A stretch of DNA of 64,000 nucleotides from positions 5,146,001 to 5,210,000 of the forward strand of contig CP119313.1 in the NCBI GenBank assembly GCA_029202485.1, written 5' to 3'. Shown here piece by piece: positions 8,705 to 16,550 of this stretch. Each line of letters opens with the position of its first letter. Position 1 is the first letter of the stretch. The notes beneath the pieces were generated by a model. The model was not told the origin of the DNA. It saw only the letters and a program-made list of their open reading frames with translations, and made no database searches. This DNA comes from Candidatus Pedobacter colombiensis. GTDB taxonomy: Bacteria > Bacteroidota > Bacteroidia > Sphingobacteriales > Sphingobacteriaceae. The position numbers and the translations under genes are program-made.

Positions 8705-9358
8705 TTAAGAAAAATCGTCAACTAAAAATACGAATAATTCTTTAGGTCCATGAGCGCCGAGTACTAAAGTTTTCTCAATATCGGCTGTTCTGCTTGGTCC
8801 GGTAATGGTGCTGATCATTGATGGAATTTGACTTCCATATTTATCCTTGATCATTTTAAATGCGTCTTTTAGGTCCATTACCATTTGACCCTTACGGGCA
8901 ATTACAATATGGTGGTGTGGAAAGATACTTAGTCTACGGCCAGCTGCGTTTTGATTTGAGACCATTACAGAGCCATTACGGGCAATTAAGGCTTCACATA
9001 GGGTTATGCCTACCTCCGCCATTTCAAAGCCTTTATCGGTCTGATAAAAGGGGAATTCGTAGGTAGCGAGCAAGTCTTGTAATTCAGGTTCCCAGCAGTA
9101 TATTTTTCTCCAATTAAACCTTTCTGCCAGTTGGAGAATATTTTCAATAAATTCTATTCCATTTTCACAGTAAATGAAATTGCCGGAGACAGCAGTAAGT
9201 TGCTCTGCAAATAAGATTTCCGGATACTCCCTATGGTCTTCATTCTCGGTATACAGGGGGGTATCTTCTAAGTTGGGATAAGGATTGTCTCTTCTTTCCA
9301 GAAGGGCTTTTCTTATCTTTTTTAGCATGAGTTCTTTTGAGGAAATGTTTTCTTGCAT
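8705..9358 (-). CDS. LUD domain protein (LutC/YkgG family)
   Basis: A 217-residue LutC-like protein; the GPSRTADIEKTLVLGAHGP segment near the C-terminus is the family hallmark. In other bacteria LutC works with LutA and LutB to oxidise lactate. No lutA or lutB lies in this window; the gene sits 58 bp downstream of ftsH on the same strand. The lone LutC next to ftsH suggests a role other than the classical lactate complex or a partner encoded elsewhere; this is inference. Confidence 0.85.
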   Translation of the reverse strand: MQENISSKELMLKKIRKALLERRDNPYPNLEDTPLYTENEDHREYPEILFAEQLTAVSGNFIYCENGIEFIENILQLAERFNWRKIYCWEPELQDLLATYEFPFYQTDKGFEMAEVGITLCEALIARNGSVMVSNQNAAGRRLSIFPHHHIVIARKGQMVMDLKDAFKMIKDKYGSQIPSMISTITGPSRTADIEKTLVLGAHGPKELFVFLVDDFS

Positions 9359-9416
9359 AGAAAATGGATTTGCTGCCGCATCTTTAAAAGAAGCGGCAGC
9401 CCCATAAATATTGTGA

Positions 9417-11498
9417 TTAAGATTCCGTACTAGCCGGTGTGATCGGTGTTGCAGGATCGCCTACGCCATCATGCAATAAACCTTTTGCAGCTGGCTTCTG
9501 ATCGCCTGTTCCATTTACAAATTCATCATAAGTGGTGCGGTTATCAAAAGGACGTTTACCTAAGATCTCCTCTAAATCAGCCTGGAAAAGGATCTCTTTT
9601 TCGATTAATTTTTGAGCTAATTTTTCTAAACCTTCTCTTTTGTCGGTAAGTAATGCTTTAGTTCTTGTATATACACCGGCAATTAAATTACGAACTTCAT
9701 TGTCAATCATTTCTGATGTTTTTTCAGAATATGGCTTGTTAAAGTTGTATTCGTTTTGCGGATCGTGGAAGGATACATTACCTATATTTTCGTTCATTCC
9801 ATAGATAGTTACCATGGCGTAAGCCAATTTGGTAATGCGCTCCAAATCGTTTTGGGCGCCTGTTGAGATTTTACCAAAAACGATGTCTTCAGCAACACGG
9901 CCTCCCATAGTCATAGACATACCATCGGTTAGCTGCTCTGTGGTATACAGGAACTGCTCTTTAGGTAGATATTGTGCGTAACCCAATGCAGCAACACCAC
10001 GTGGAACGATGGATACTTTTACCAAAGGATCTGCATGCTCAAGGAACCAGCCTGCAATAGCGTGTCCGGCTTCGTGGTAAGCAACAATGCGCTTCTCTTC
10101 AGGAGAAATGATTTTGTTTTTCTTCTCTAAACCACCAATCACACGGTCGATAGCATCCTGGAAATCCTGCATGTCTACAAACTCTTTGTTACGACGGGCA
10201 GCGATTAGTGCAGCTTCGTTACAAACATTGGCAATTTCTGCACCGGCAAATCCCGGAGTTTGCGCAGATAGCTTTTTAGCATCTACAACTTCATCTGTTT
10301 TGATCGGCTTAAGGTGAACTTTAAAGATTTGCTCACGACCAACCAAATCTGGTTTATCAATAGATATCTGTCTGTCAAAACGGCCTGGTCTCAATAAAGC
10401 TGAGTCTAAAACGTCAGGTCGGTTGGTTGCAGCAAGAATGATAATTCCAGAGTCCGTACCGAAACCATCCATTTCTACCAATAATTGGTTTAATGTGTTC
10501 TCACGCTCATCGTTACCACCCATCATGCTGTTTTTACCACGAGCACGTCCGATTGCATCTACCTCATCAATAAAGATGATACAAGGCGCTTTATCTTTAG
10601 CCTGTTTGAACAAATCACGAACACGTGAGGCTCCAACTCCAACAAACATCTCTACGAAGTCTGACCCTGAAAGGGAGAAGAATGGTACTTGTGCTTCGCC
10701 TGCAACCGCTTTTGCCAATAGGGTTTTACCTGTACCCGGAGAACCTACCAATAGGGCTCCTTTAGGGATTTTACCTCCTAAATTGGTGTATTTTTTAGGG
10801 TTTTTAAGGAAATCGACAATCTCCATTACCTCTTGTTTGGCTTCTTCAAGTCCTGCTACATCGTTAAAAGTAACATTTACCTGGCTTTCTTTATCGAATA
10901 GTGTGGCTTTAGATTTTCCAATATTGAAGATCTGGCCACCGCCACCGCCTGCACCACCGCCCATACGGCGCATGATAAATATCCAGAAGCCGATAAATAA
11001 TAAAACGGGAAGGATTATGGTTAAGAACCAGGAGTTAAAAGAACTCTGTTTGGTTATTTTTTGTGCCTCTACTTGTTGTAATGGAGGGATGTTTTTCTGA
11101 GAGTCTTTCAGGTCTGCGTCTAGCTTGTCAAAAGAACCTGCGTTAAAATAAACGAGAGGACCTTCACTACCGCCAAAGTTATTTCTGCTTAAGTATTGTT
11201 TATACTTGGCTTCTTTAAGCCTGTCTTTTTTAATGTATACCTCGACTTTAATTAAATCTTCATACTTGTAGGCAATTAATTTATCTACATCGCCCGGTTC
11301 CAACATTTGAGTTTCAAATGTGCGGTAAGAAATGGTTTTTGCGGTATCACCACTAAATAGGAATTGTAGTAAAATTAGTCCTAAAATAATAGCGGCGTAT
11401 ACCCAAAAAATATTAAACTTTGAACCTTTTTGAGGTTTCTTGGGAATATTCGGAATTCTCTTTATCAACTTGGGTTTCGTATTCGGATTCTCTTTCAT
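9417..11498 (-). CDS. ftsH: ATP-dependent zinc metalloprotease FtsH
   Basis: Membrane-anchored AAA+ protease that degrades damaged or regulatory membrane and cytosolic proteins. Two membrane segments flank an N-terminal periplasmic domain; a Gly-rich linker precedes the AAA+ module with Walker A GSPGTGKT, Walker B FIDEVDAIGR and the SRH arginines (RPGRFDRQI). The protease site is HEAGHA. The C-terminal tail is acidic/Pro-rich. An open frame continues upstream to 11564, but the start at 11498 (MKENPNTK...) avoids overlap with rsfS and matches the family N-terminus; it leaves a 26-bp gap, so rsfS-ftsH form an operon. Confidence 0.97.
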   Translation of the reverse strand: MKENPNTKPKLIKRIPNIPKKPQKGSKFNIFWVYAAIILGLILLQFLFSGDTAKTISYRTFETQMLEPGDVDKLIAYKYEDLIKVEVYIKKDRLKEAKYKQYLSRNNFGGSEGPLVYFNAGSFDKLDADLKDSQKNIPPLQQVEAQKITKQSSFNSWFLTIILPVLLFIGFWIFIMRRMGGGAGGGGGQIFNIGKSKATLFDKESQVNVTFNDVAGLEEAKQEVMEIVDFLKNPKKYTNLGGKIPKGALLVGSPGTGKTLLAKAVAGEAQVPFFSLSGSDFVEMFVGVGASRVRDLFKQAKDKAPCIIFIDEVDAIGRARGKNSMMGGNDERENTLNQLLVEMDGFGTDSGIIILAATNRPDVLDSALLRPGRFDRQISIDKPDLVGREQIFKVHLKPIKTDEVVDAKKLSAQTPGFAGAEIANVCNEAALIAARRNKEFVDMQDFQDAIDRVIGGLEKKNKIISPEEKRIVAYHEAGHAIAGWFLEHADPLVKVSIVPRGVAALGYAQYLPKEQFLYTTEQLTDGMSMTMGGRVAEDIVFGKISTGAQNDLERITKLAYAMVTIYGMNENIGNVSFHDPQNEYNFNKPYSEKTSEMIDNEVRNLIAGVYTRTKALLTDKREGLEKLAQKLIEKEILFQADLEEILGKRPFDNRTTYDEFVNGTGDQKPAAKGLLHDGVGDPATPITPASTES

Positions 11499-11524
11499 TG
11501 TTAAATCAAAAGTGGGGTGAATGA

Positions 11525-11899
11525 TTATGCGCTTTGGTAGGAAGTAGACTGGGCATCGCCCCAAAGGTCTTCTATTCCATAAAATTCGCGCTTTTCAGTT
11601 TTAAATATATGAACTACTATGTCAAAATAATCAAGAATAATCCAGTCGGCATGATCCATACCTTCTTTTCTCCATGGATTAGTTTGTGTGTTTTTATAGA
11701 TTTCTTCTTCTACGCTATCGGCAATTGCTTTTACCTGGGTAGCAGAATCTGCATTGCAGATGATAAAGTAATCAGAAACAGAGCTATTCAATTCTCTTAA
11801 GTCTAACCTTACTATATCGTGTCCTTTTTTTTCCTGTATGCCGTGTACAGCTATCTCTGAGAGGTATGTAGAAAGGTTTCCAATTTTCTTTTTTATCAT
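11525..11899 (-). CDS. rsfS: Ribosomal silencing factor RsfS
   Basis: A 124-residue RsfS/Iojap protein that binds uL14 and blocks subunit joining under starvation. The conserved region includes VRLDLRELNSSVSDYFIIC and, downstream, WRKEG..DWIILDYFDIVVHIF. Length matches the family. It is the first gene of the rsfS-ftsH unit and is divergent from birA, with only 41 bp between their start codons. A TAnnTTTG on the minus strand (11930-11923) is a candidate promoter. Confidence 0.95.
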   Translation of the reverse strand: MIKKKIGNLSTYLSEIAVHGIQEKKGHDIVRLDLRELNSSVSDYFIICNADSATQVKAIADSVEEEIYKNTQTNPWRKEGMDHADWIILDYFDIVVHIFKTEKREFYGIEDLWGDAQSTSYQSA

Positions 11900-11909
11900 T
11901 AAAATATTT

Positions 11910-11917
11910 TAATTTTG
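11910..11917 (+). promoter_or_regulatory. -7 element (TAATTTTG) of birA
   Basis: An exact TAnnTTTG match 23 nt before the TTG start of birA. No -33 TTTG was found at normal spacing. Confidence 0.45.
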
Positions 11918-11922
11918 ATAAA

Positions 11923-11930
11923 CAAATATA
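11923..11930 (-). promoter_or_regulatory. -7 element (TATATTTG) of rsfS
   Basis: On the minus strand an exact TAnnTTTG match 23 nt before the rsfS start. It lies 5 bp from the birA -7 element on the opposite strand, so the divergent promoters would overlap face to face. Confidence 0.4.
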
Positions 11931-11940
11931 CAATCAACAC

Positions 11941-12717
11941 TTGCAAAATAATACTTTTCCAACATTATTTGTTGGTCAAAATTTGATCAGATTACCTGAG
12001 GTTGATTCTACCAATAACTTTTTAAAAGCTAAGGTCTCAAATTCCGAGCCATTACCCGAAGGAACTGTTATTATGGCAGATAAGCAGTTTGCGGGTCGTG
12101 GGCAACAGAATAATATCTGGCATGCAGCCCCGGGGCTGAACCTTACTTTTAGCATTTATTTGAGTCCTTCTTTTTTGCCAATAAACAGGCAATTCCTGCT
12201 GAATATGGCTGTAAGCGTTGGTATTAGGGATGCGCTGACCGCTTTTTTGGGTGATTTTCTTAAAATAAAATGGCCCAATGATCTGTATTATAATGATCAG
12301 AAACTGGGTGGTATTCTGATAGAGAATATTTTGTCTGGAACAAGATATAAGGCGAGTATTATTGGTATTGGGATTAATGTAAATCAGCTTAATTTTGACT
12401 CGGCGCTGTTAAACAGGGCAACTTCGATGGGCAAAATTTTACAACGGGATGTTAATTTAATCGAGCTTCTGAGCCAAATATGCAGCCATATTGAGTGCCA
12501 ATACCTGAAATTAAAATCAGGAAACCTTAATAATTTGCAAGATAACTACCTTAATGGGTTGTACAGATTTAATCAAAAAGCGCTATATCGACATGATGGG
12601 CATACCTTTGAAGGAGTGATTACAACTGTAACGGAGAATGGCTTGCTGGTGATTAAGTCGGAGGGCACAGAAAAGCAGTATGATTTTAAAGAAGTAGAAT
12701 TTTTGAATAACATTTAA
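11941..12717 (+). CDS. birA: Biotin--[acetyl-CoA-carboxylase] ligase (class I, no HTH)
   Basis: Attaches biotin to the carboxyl-carrier protein through biotinyl-AMP. The 258-residue protein has the BPL catalytic signatures GRGQQNNIW and KWPNDLYYNDQKLGG (adenylate and biotin site). It has no N-terminal winged-helix domain, so it is a monofunctional ligase and not a bio-operon repressor. The start codon is TTG; there is no ATG in frame upstream. A C-terminal SH3-like domain is present (FEGVITTVTENGLL). Confidence 0.92.
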   Translation: MQNNTFPTLFVGQNLIRLPEVDSTNNFLKAKVSNSEPLPEGTVIMADKQFAGRGQQNNIWHAAPGLNLTFSIYLSPSFLPINRQFLLNMAVSVGIRDALTAFLGDFLKIKWPNDLYYNDQKLGGILIENILSGTRYKASIIGIGINVNQLNFDSALLNRATSMGKILQRDVNLIELLSQICSHIECQYLKLKSGNLNNLQDNYLNGLYRFNQKALYRHDGHTFEGVITTVTENGLLVIKSEGTEKQYDFKEVEFLNNI

Positions 12718-12775
12718 AGATTATAGCTATTTTCACGGCTTGTAGTGCAAGCGTTTAAACCGGTTTAGAAACTAA

Positions 12776-13759
12776 ATGAATAAAATAAAAAATATTGGAG
12801 TATTAACTTCAGGTGGCGATGCTCCTGGAATGAATGCTGCCATTAGGGCAGTTGTTAGAGCGGCAATTTATTATGATTTACAGGTTACGGGAATTTTAAG
12901 AGGATACGAAGGATTGGTTCATGGAGATTTTATTGAAATGAACAGAAAATCCGTAGCCAATATTATTCAAAGGGGAGGGACTATTTTAAAAACAGCGCGC
13001 AGTGATGCTTTCCGAACTAAAGATGGACGGGAACAAGCATACGCGCAGTTGAAAAAGCATGATATAGATGCATTAATTGTAATTGGTGGAGACGGGACGT
13101 TTACCGGAGCAAATTTATTTAGTAGTGAGTTTGATTTTCCGATTGTTGGACTGCCGGGAACAATAGATAACGATTTACAGGGAACTGATTTTACGATTGG
13201 TTATGATACAGCAATTAATACCGTTGTAAATGCTGTTGATAAGATCAGGGATACTGCAGAGTCGCATGACCGATTATTTATAGTGGAGGTGATGGGAAGA
13301 GATTCGGGCTTAATTGCCCTAAGAAGTGGAATTGGCGTAGGTGCTGAGGCTATTCTTATTCCTGAAGCGAATATGGGCGTGGATGGCTTGATTACACGAC
13401 TAGAAAGCGGCCGTAAGGATAAGGCATCTAAGATTGTAGTAGTAGCCGAAGGAGATGAGGTAGGTGGTGCCTTTAATGTAGGAGAAGTTCTGAAAGAAAG
13501 GTTTCCGCACTATGATATCAGGGTTTCAGTATTGGGGCATATTCAACGTGGAGGAAAGCCAAGCTGTATGGATCGTGTTTTGGCTAGTCGCTTTGGGGTT
13601 GCTGCAGTTGAAGGTGTTTTGAATGGACAGTCGGGAGTTATGGTTGGGCAGATAAACAGGGAACTGGTTTTTACACCATTTGATCATGCTATAAAGCATA
13701 TTGATGCGCAGGAAGTGAGTCCAGCCTGGTTAAAGCTGGTAGAAATATTGTCATTGTAA
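12776..13759 (+). CDS. pfkA: ATP-dependent 6-phosphofructokinase
   Basis: Phosphorylates fructose 6-phosphate in glycolysis. Motifs in order: GGDAPGMNAAIR at the N-terminus, GGDGTFTGA near residues 103-111 (the Gly after GD favours ATP over pyrophosphate), PGTIDND near 126 with the catalytic Asp, MGRDSGLIAL near 173, and GHIQRGG. At 327 residues it is the usual bacterial length. It lies 58 bp downstream of birA and may be independently transcribed. Confident assignment. Confidence 0.97.
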   Translation: MNKIKNIGVLTSGGDAPGMNAAIRAVVRAAIYYDLQVTGILRGYEGLVHGDFIEMNRKSVANIIQRGGTILKTARSDAFRTKDGREQAYAQLKKHDIDALIVIGGDGTFTGANLFSSEFDFPIVGLPGTIDNDLQGTDFTIGYDTAINTVVNAVDKIRDTAESHDRLFIVEVMGRDSGLIALRSGIGVGAEAILIPEANMGVDGLITRLESGRKDKASKIVVVAEGDEVGGAFNVGEVLKERFPHYDIRVSVLGHIQRGGKPSCMDRVLASRFGVAAVEGVLNGQSGVMVGQINRELVFTPFDHAIKHIDAQEVSPAWLKLVEILSL

Positions 13760-13779
13760 TAAAAAGGGGCCGTTGCATC

Positions 13780-13810
13780 TTGTTAATCATTAGTATTTTA
13801 CTTACTTTTG
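13780..13810 (+). promoter_or_regulatory. Promoter of rpsP (TTG-N20-TACTTTTG)
   Basis: A TTG at 13780-13782 and an exact -7 element TACTTTTG at 13803-13810 are separated by 20 nt, the expected spacing for the Bacteroidota housekeeping sigma factor. Transcription would start near 13815, giving a leader of about 50-55 nt before rpsP. Confidence 0.65.
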
Positions 13811-13814
13811 CAAC

Positions 13815-13853
13815 CCCGCAAGCACGAAGCTCCGGGAACTATGTTGAATACAT
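13815..13853 (+). ncRNA. Structured 5' leader of rpsP (candidate ribosomal-protein leader)
   Basis: The leader can fold into a hairpin: CCCG (13815-13818) with CGGG (13833-13836), a small internal loop, and AGC (13821-13823) with GCT (13829-13831) closing the loop ACGAA. A second small hairpin pairs ATGT (13841-13844) with ACAT (13850-13853). S16 leader RNAs have been described in Flavobacteria, but I could not compare with that model, so the identity is open. Confidence 0.35.
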
Positions 13854-13868
13854 AAACAAAAAGAAGAA

Positions 13869-14444
13869 ATGGCAACTAAAATCAGATTGCAAAGATTCGG
13901 TAAAAAAGGAAAACCTTTTTTCCACGTAGTGGTAGCGGATTCCCGTTCACCAAGAGATGGTAAATTTATTGAGCGTTTAGGTTCTTATAACCCAAACACC
14001 AATCCTGCTACTATTGAAATTAATTTCGATAAAACTTTAGACTGGGTAAACAAAGGTGCTGAACCTACGGATACTTGTCGTGCAATCCTTTCTTACAAAG
14101 GTGTTTTGTACAAAAAACACTTAGAAGGTGGTGTTAAAAAAGGCGCATTAACTGCTGAGCAAGCTGAAGCTAAATTTGCTGAATGGTTAAGTGCTAAAGA
14201 TGGTCAGATTGCAGGTAAAAAAGATGGTTTAACTAAATCTAAGGAAGAAGTTAAAAAAGCTGCTTTAGCTGCTGAAAGCAAGAAAAATGCTGATCGTGCT
14301 GCTGCTCTGGCTATTAAAAATGCACCGGTAGTAGAAGAAGTTGTTGCTGAAGAAGAAGTAGCTCCTGAGGCTGCTGCTGAAGATGCTCCAGCTACTGATG
14401 AGGCAACTCCTGCTGCTGAAGAAAACAAAGAAGAACAAGCATAA
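13869..14444 (+). CDS. rpsP: 30S ribosomal protein bS16
   Basis: The first 80 residues are a standard bS16 core (TKIRLQRFGKKGKPFFHVVVADSR, here shortened in quote to its first part: TKIRLQRFGKKGKPFFHVVV). The protein is 191 residues, about twice the E. coli length, because of a Lys/Ala-rich helix followed by an acidic Ala/Glu/Pro tail (about residues 150-191). Such tails are common in bS16 of Bacteroidota, so this is not an anomaly. It heads the rpsP-rimM-trmD cluster, with its own promoter upstream and a terminator-like hairpin immediately downstream that probably raises rpsP output above rimM-trmD. Confidence 0.97.
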   Translation: MATKIRLQRFGKKGKPFFHVVVADSRSPRDGKFIERLGSYNPNTNPATIEINFDKTLDWVNKGAEPTDTCRAILSYKGVLYKKHLEGGVKKGALTAEQAEAKFAEWLSAKDGQIAGKKDGLTKSKEEVKKAALAAESKKNADRAAALAIKNAPVVEEVVAEEEVAPEAAAEDAPATDEATPAAEENKEEQA

Positions 14445-14463
14445 TCTTTTTTTATGCTAACTG

Positions 14464-14510
14464 ATAGCGAAGAAATTTCATGAAAATGAATTCTTCGCTA
14501 TTTTTATTTA
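14464..14510 (+). terminator. Terminator/attenuator between rpsP and rimM
   Basis: An 11-bp stem ATAGCGAAGAA (14464-14474) with its complement (14491-14501), followed by TTTTATTTA. It lies between rpsP and rimM and probably ends most rpsP transcripts. Confidence 0.7.
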
Positions 14511-14520
14511 TCAGGTATTT

Positions 14521-15048
14521 ATGACACAGGAAGAAGCGTTTTACATAGGGTATATTACCAAGACAAAGGGATTGAAGGGTGAGGTTCAATTATTTTTTGA
14601 ATATGATGAACCGGAATTATTAGATCTGGATGTGGTTTTTGCAGAAATAAATGGTAAAATGGTCCCGTTTTTTGTGTCATCCTATAAGCTGCAAAGCAAT
14701 AACACGGGTAACTTCTATTTCGATGATATAGATCATATCGATAAAGCTCAGGCTTTGGTCAGAAAAAAAATCTACCTGCCTTTGTCTAAAATGCCAGATC
14801 GCTCAGATGATGATTTTCATTATAATGATTTAAAAGGTTTTACCGTTTCGGATGAGACGCATGGAGAGCTTGGTGAAATTATTGAAGTAAATGAATATCC
14901 ACAGCAGTTTGTAGCAACGGTTTTGTATAAGGGTACAGAGATCATGTTCCCTTTAAACGAGGATATGATCGTTGAAATTGATGAAGAGGAAGAGACCTTA
15001 TTGGTAGATTTACCGGAAGGTTTACTGGATATTTACCTGTCAAATTAA
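14521..15048 (+). CDS. rimM: Ribosome maturation factor RimM
   Basis: Assists late assembly of the 30S head, binding uS19. The 175-residue protein has the N-terminal RimM domain (YITKTKGLKGEVQL) and a C-terminal PRC-barrel (DEEEETLLVDLPEGLLDIY). It lies between rpsP and trmD in the classical order. No obvious promoter of its own was found, so it may depend on read-through of the hairpin after rpsP. Confidence 0.95.
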   Translation: MTQEEAFYIGYITKTKGLKGEVQLFFEYDEPELLDLDVVFAEINGKMVPFFVSSYKLQSNNTGNFYFDDIDHIDKAQALVRKKIYLPLSKMPDRSDDDFHYNDLKGFTVSDETHGELGEIIEVNEYPQQFVATVLYKGTEIMFPLNEDMIVEIDEEEETLLVDLPEGLLDIYLSN

Positions 15049-15062
15049 TTTAACTTTATAAG

Positions 15063-15740
15063 ATGCGTTTCGACATTATATCTGTTTTACCTGATTTACT
15101 GGTTAGCCCTTTTGCTCATTCTATTCTTCAGCGTGCACAAAAAAAAGGCATTGCTGAAATTGTTGTTCATAATTTAAGGGATTATGCGACCAACAAGCAA
15201 AAAAGTGTAGATGACTATCCTTATGGTGGTGGTAGTGGTATGGTGATGTCTATTGAGCCCTTTGCGCGCTGCATCGAAGCGCTTAAGGCAGAACGTAATT
15301 ATGACGAGGTTATCTTTATGAGTCCTGATGGAGAAACGTTTAACCAGACGATTGCAAACGAGTTATCAGGAAAGGGAAATATTATGATTCTGTGCGGGCA
15401 TTACAAGGGTATAGATCAGCGGATCAGAGATCTGTTTGTAACACGAGAGATTTCGATCGGGGATTATGTGCTTTCTGGTGGAGAACTCCCTGCAGCGGTG
15501 CTTGTAGATGCTATTGTGCGGTTAATTCCAGGTGTTTTAAATGATGAGACTTCTGCGTTGTCTGATAGTTTCCAGGGTGAGTTGCTTGATGCGCCTGTTT
15601 ATACGAGGCCTGCTGACTGGAGGGGGCATAAGGTGCCAGATGTGTTGTTGAGCGGGCATGAGGCAAAGATCAACGAATGGCGACATGACCAGGCTTTGAT
15701 CCGTACGCAAACGCGTAGGCCAGATCTTTTGGAAGATTAG
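15063..15740 (+). CDS. trmD: tRNA (guanine37-N1)-methyltransferase TrmD
   Basis: SPOUT-class enzyme that methylates G37 of tRNAs with S-adenosylmethionine, preventing +1 frameshifts. Recognisable parts: GGGSGMVM near residue 59, CGHYKGIDQR near 116, and the trefoil-knot SAM site EISIGDYVLSGGELPA. The length (225) is normal. It starts 14 bp after rimM. In most bacteria rplS follows directly; here two small paralogous genes intervene. Confidence 0.97.
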   Translation: MRFDIISVLPDLLVSPFAHSILQRAQKKGIAEIVVHNLRDYATNKQKSVDDYPYGGGSGMVMSIEPFARCIEALKAERNYDEVIFMSPDGETFNQTIANELSGKGNIMILCGHYKGIDQRIRDLFVTREISIGDYVLSGGELPAAVLVDAIVRLIPGVLNDETSALSDSFQGELLDAPVYTRPADWRGHKVPDVLLSGHEAKINEWRHDQALIRTQTRRPDLLED

Positions 15741-15823
15741 TATTTAATTTCTTAGAATTCTTTTTGCTGTGTTTTACATGGCAGGATTTGCTGTGCGTTT
15801 TTTTTATAATTGAACGACATAAA

Positions 15824-15860
15824 TTTGGCGCTGTGCAAAAAAATAAATTGTTTAATTTTG
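15824..15860 (+). promoter_or_regulatory. Candidate promoter of the small HTH-like gene pair
   Basis: A TTTG at 15824-15827 and an exact -7 element TAATTTTG at 15853-15860. The 25-nt spacer is slightly longer than the usual 17-23, so the -33 part is uncertain. Transcription would start near 15865, about 100 nt before the first gene. Confidence 0.45.
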
Positions 15861-15868
15861 GTTTTTCG

Positions 15869-15889
15869 GTGAATTTTAAGTAAATTCAC
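15869..15889. promoter_or_regulatory. Interrupted palindrome, candidate operator
   Basis: GTGAATTT (15869-15876) and AAATTCAC (15882-15889) form a perfect 8-bp inverted repeat with spacer TAAGT. It starts 9 bp after the candidate -7 element, at the predicted transcription start, a typical place for a repressor site. No T-tract follows, so it is not a terminator. Confidence 0.45.
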
Positions 15890-15964
15890 ACTAAAAAATT
15901 ATGTTTCTGCCGTTTTTTTAATGTGCAAAAGAAAATGAATTTAAATTAACCAAATACATGTCCC

Positions 15965-16246
15965 ATGAGTAGAACAAGGAAATACAAGATTAATGATTTT
16001 TTGCTACGGCTACCGGTGCCCCAATATAGGGAGGCCATAAAAATTCTTCCTAAGGTTTTAGGAATATCATTGAATACGTTTCATAATTACAGGAATATTT
16101 TATCGAATGACAAGCAGGATATTCCGTATGAGAAGGTTGTAATGATTGAGAAGCTGTTTGAAATGAGAGGTGGTGAGCTGATCAATAAAGAAATGCGCTG
16201 TAAGCCTTTAAAAGAGCTTATGCTGCGTGAAAGCTTGCGCAAGTAG
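15965..16246 (+). CDS. Small HTH-like protein, first of a tandem pair
   Basis: A 93-residue basic protein that I do not recognise as a named family. It opens with KYKINDFLLRL and contains GISLNTFHNYRNI, followed by DIPYEKVVMIEKLFEM; this spacing of short helices resembles a Cro/XRE-type helix-turn-helix with TFHNYRN as the recognition helix. About 40% of residues match the next gene over the aligned core, so the two are tandem paralogues. They sit between trmD and rplS, genes usually adjacent. DNA binding is inference from the pattern; a palindrome lies at the presumed transcription start. Confidence 0.75.
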   Translation: MSRTRKYKINDFLLRLPVPQYREAIKILPKVLGISLNTFHNYRNILSNDKQDIPYEKVVMIEKLFEMRGGELINKEMRCKPLKELMLRESLRK

Positions 16247-16280
16247 TTTACATCTATCCGCTAACTTATTTTTATTAAGC

Positions 16281-16550
16281 ATGTACAAGTATAAGATTAA
16301 CGAATATTTATATGGGTTAAACGTTATTGAATATTCGGCAGCCAGGAAGATCATTCCTCAAGAGTTAGAAATCTCATTAAATACCTTTCATAATTACCGC
16401 AATATTAAGGCGGATGCCGTTACTGATATTCCTTATGCTATGGTAAGGAAGTTGGAGATTCTTTTTAATATGAAGAGGGGTGGTTTGGAAAATTCGGTCA
16501 TTAAAGGGAGTGACTTAAAATCATTGATCTATAAAAAGAAGAAAAAATAG
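16281..16550 (+). CDS. Small HTH-like protein, second of a tandem pair
   Basis: An 89-residue basic paralogue of the preceding gene, sharing the KYKIN N-terminus, ISLNTFHNYRNI and DIPY..V...E.LF.M. The start at 16281 (MYKYKIN) aligns with the paralogue; an open frame continues 54 bp upstream but runs back into the first gene and has no similarity. The C-terminus is a run of lysines. The conserved block is the presumed recognition helix, while flanking residues differ, which would fit a shared or overlapping target. Role unknown. Confidence 0.72.
   Translation: MYKYKINEYLYGLNVIEYSAARKIIPQELEISLNTFHNYRNIKADAVTDIPYAMVRKLEILFNMKRGGLENSVIKGSDLKSLIYKKKKK

Noticed and set aside
10423..11100. 225-residue frame antisense to ftsH
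   Set aside because: A shadow of the conserved ftsH coding strand; Ser/Pro-rich translation with no motif.
14300..14444. Long bS16 tail as a fusion or frameshift
   Set aside because: Ala/Glu-rich extensions of bS16 are usual in Bacteroidota; frame is continuous.
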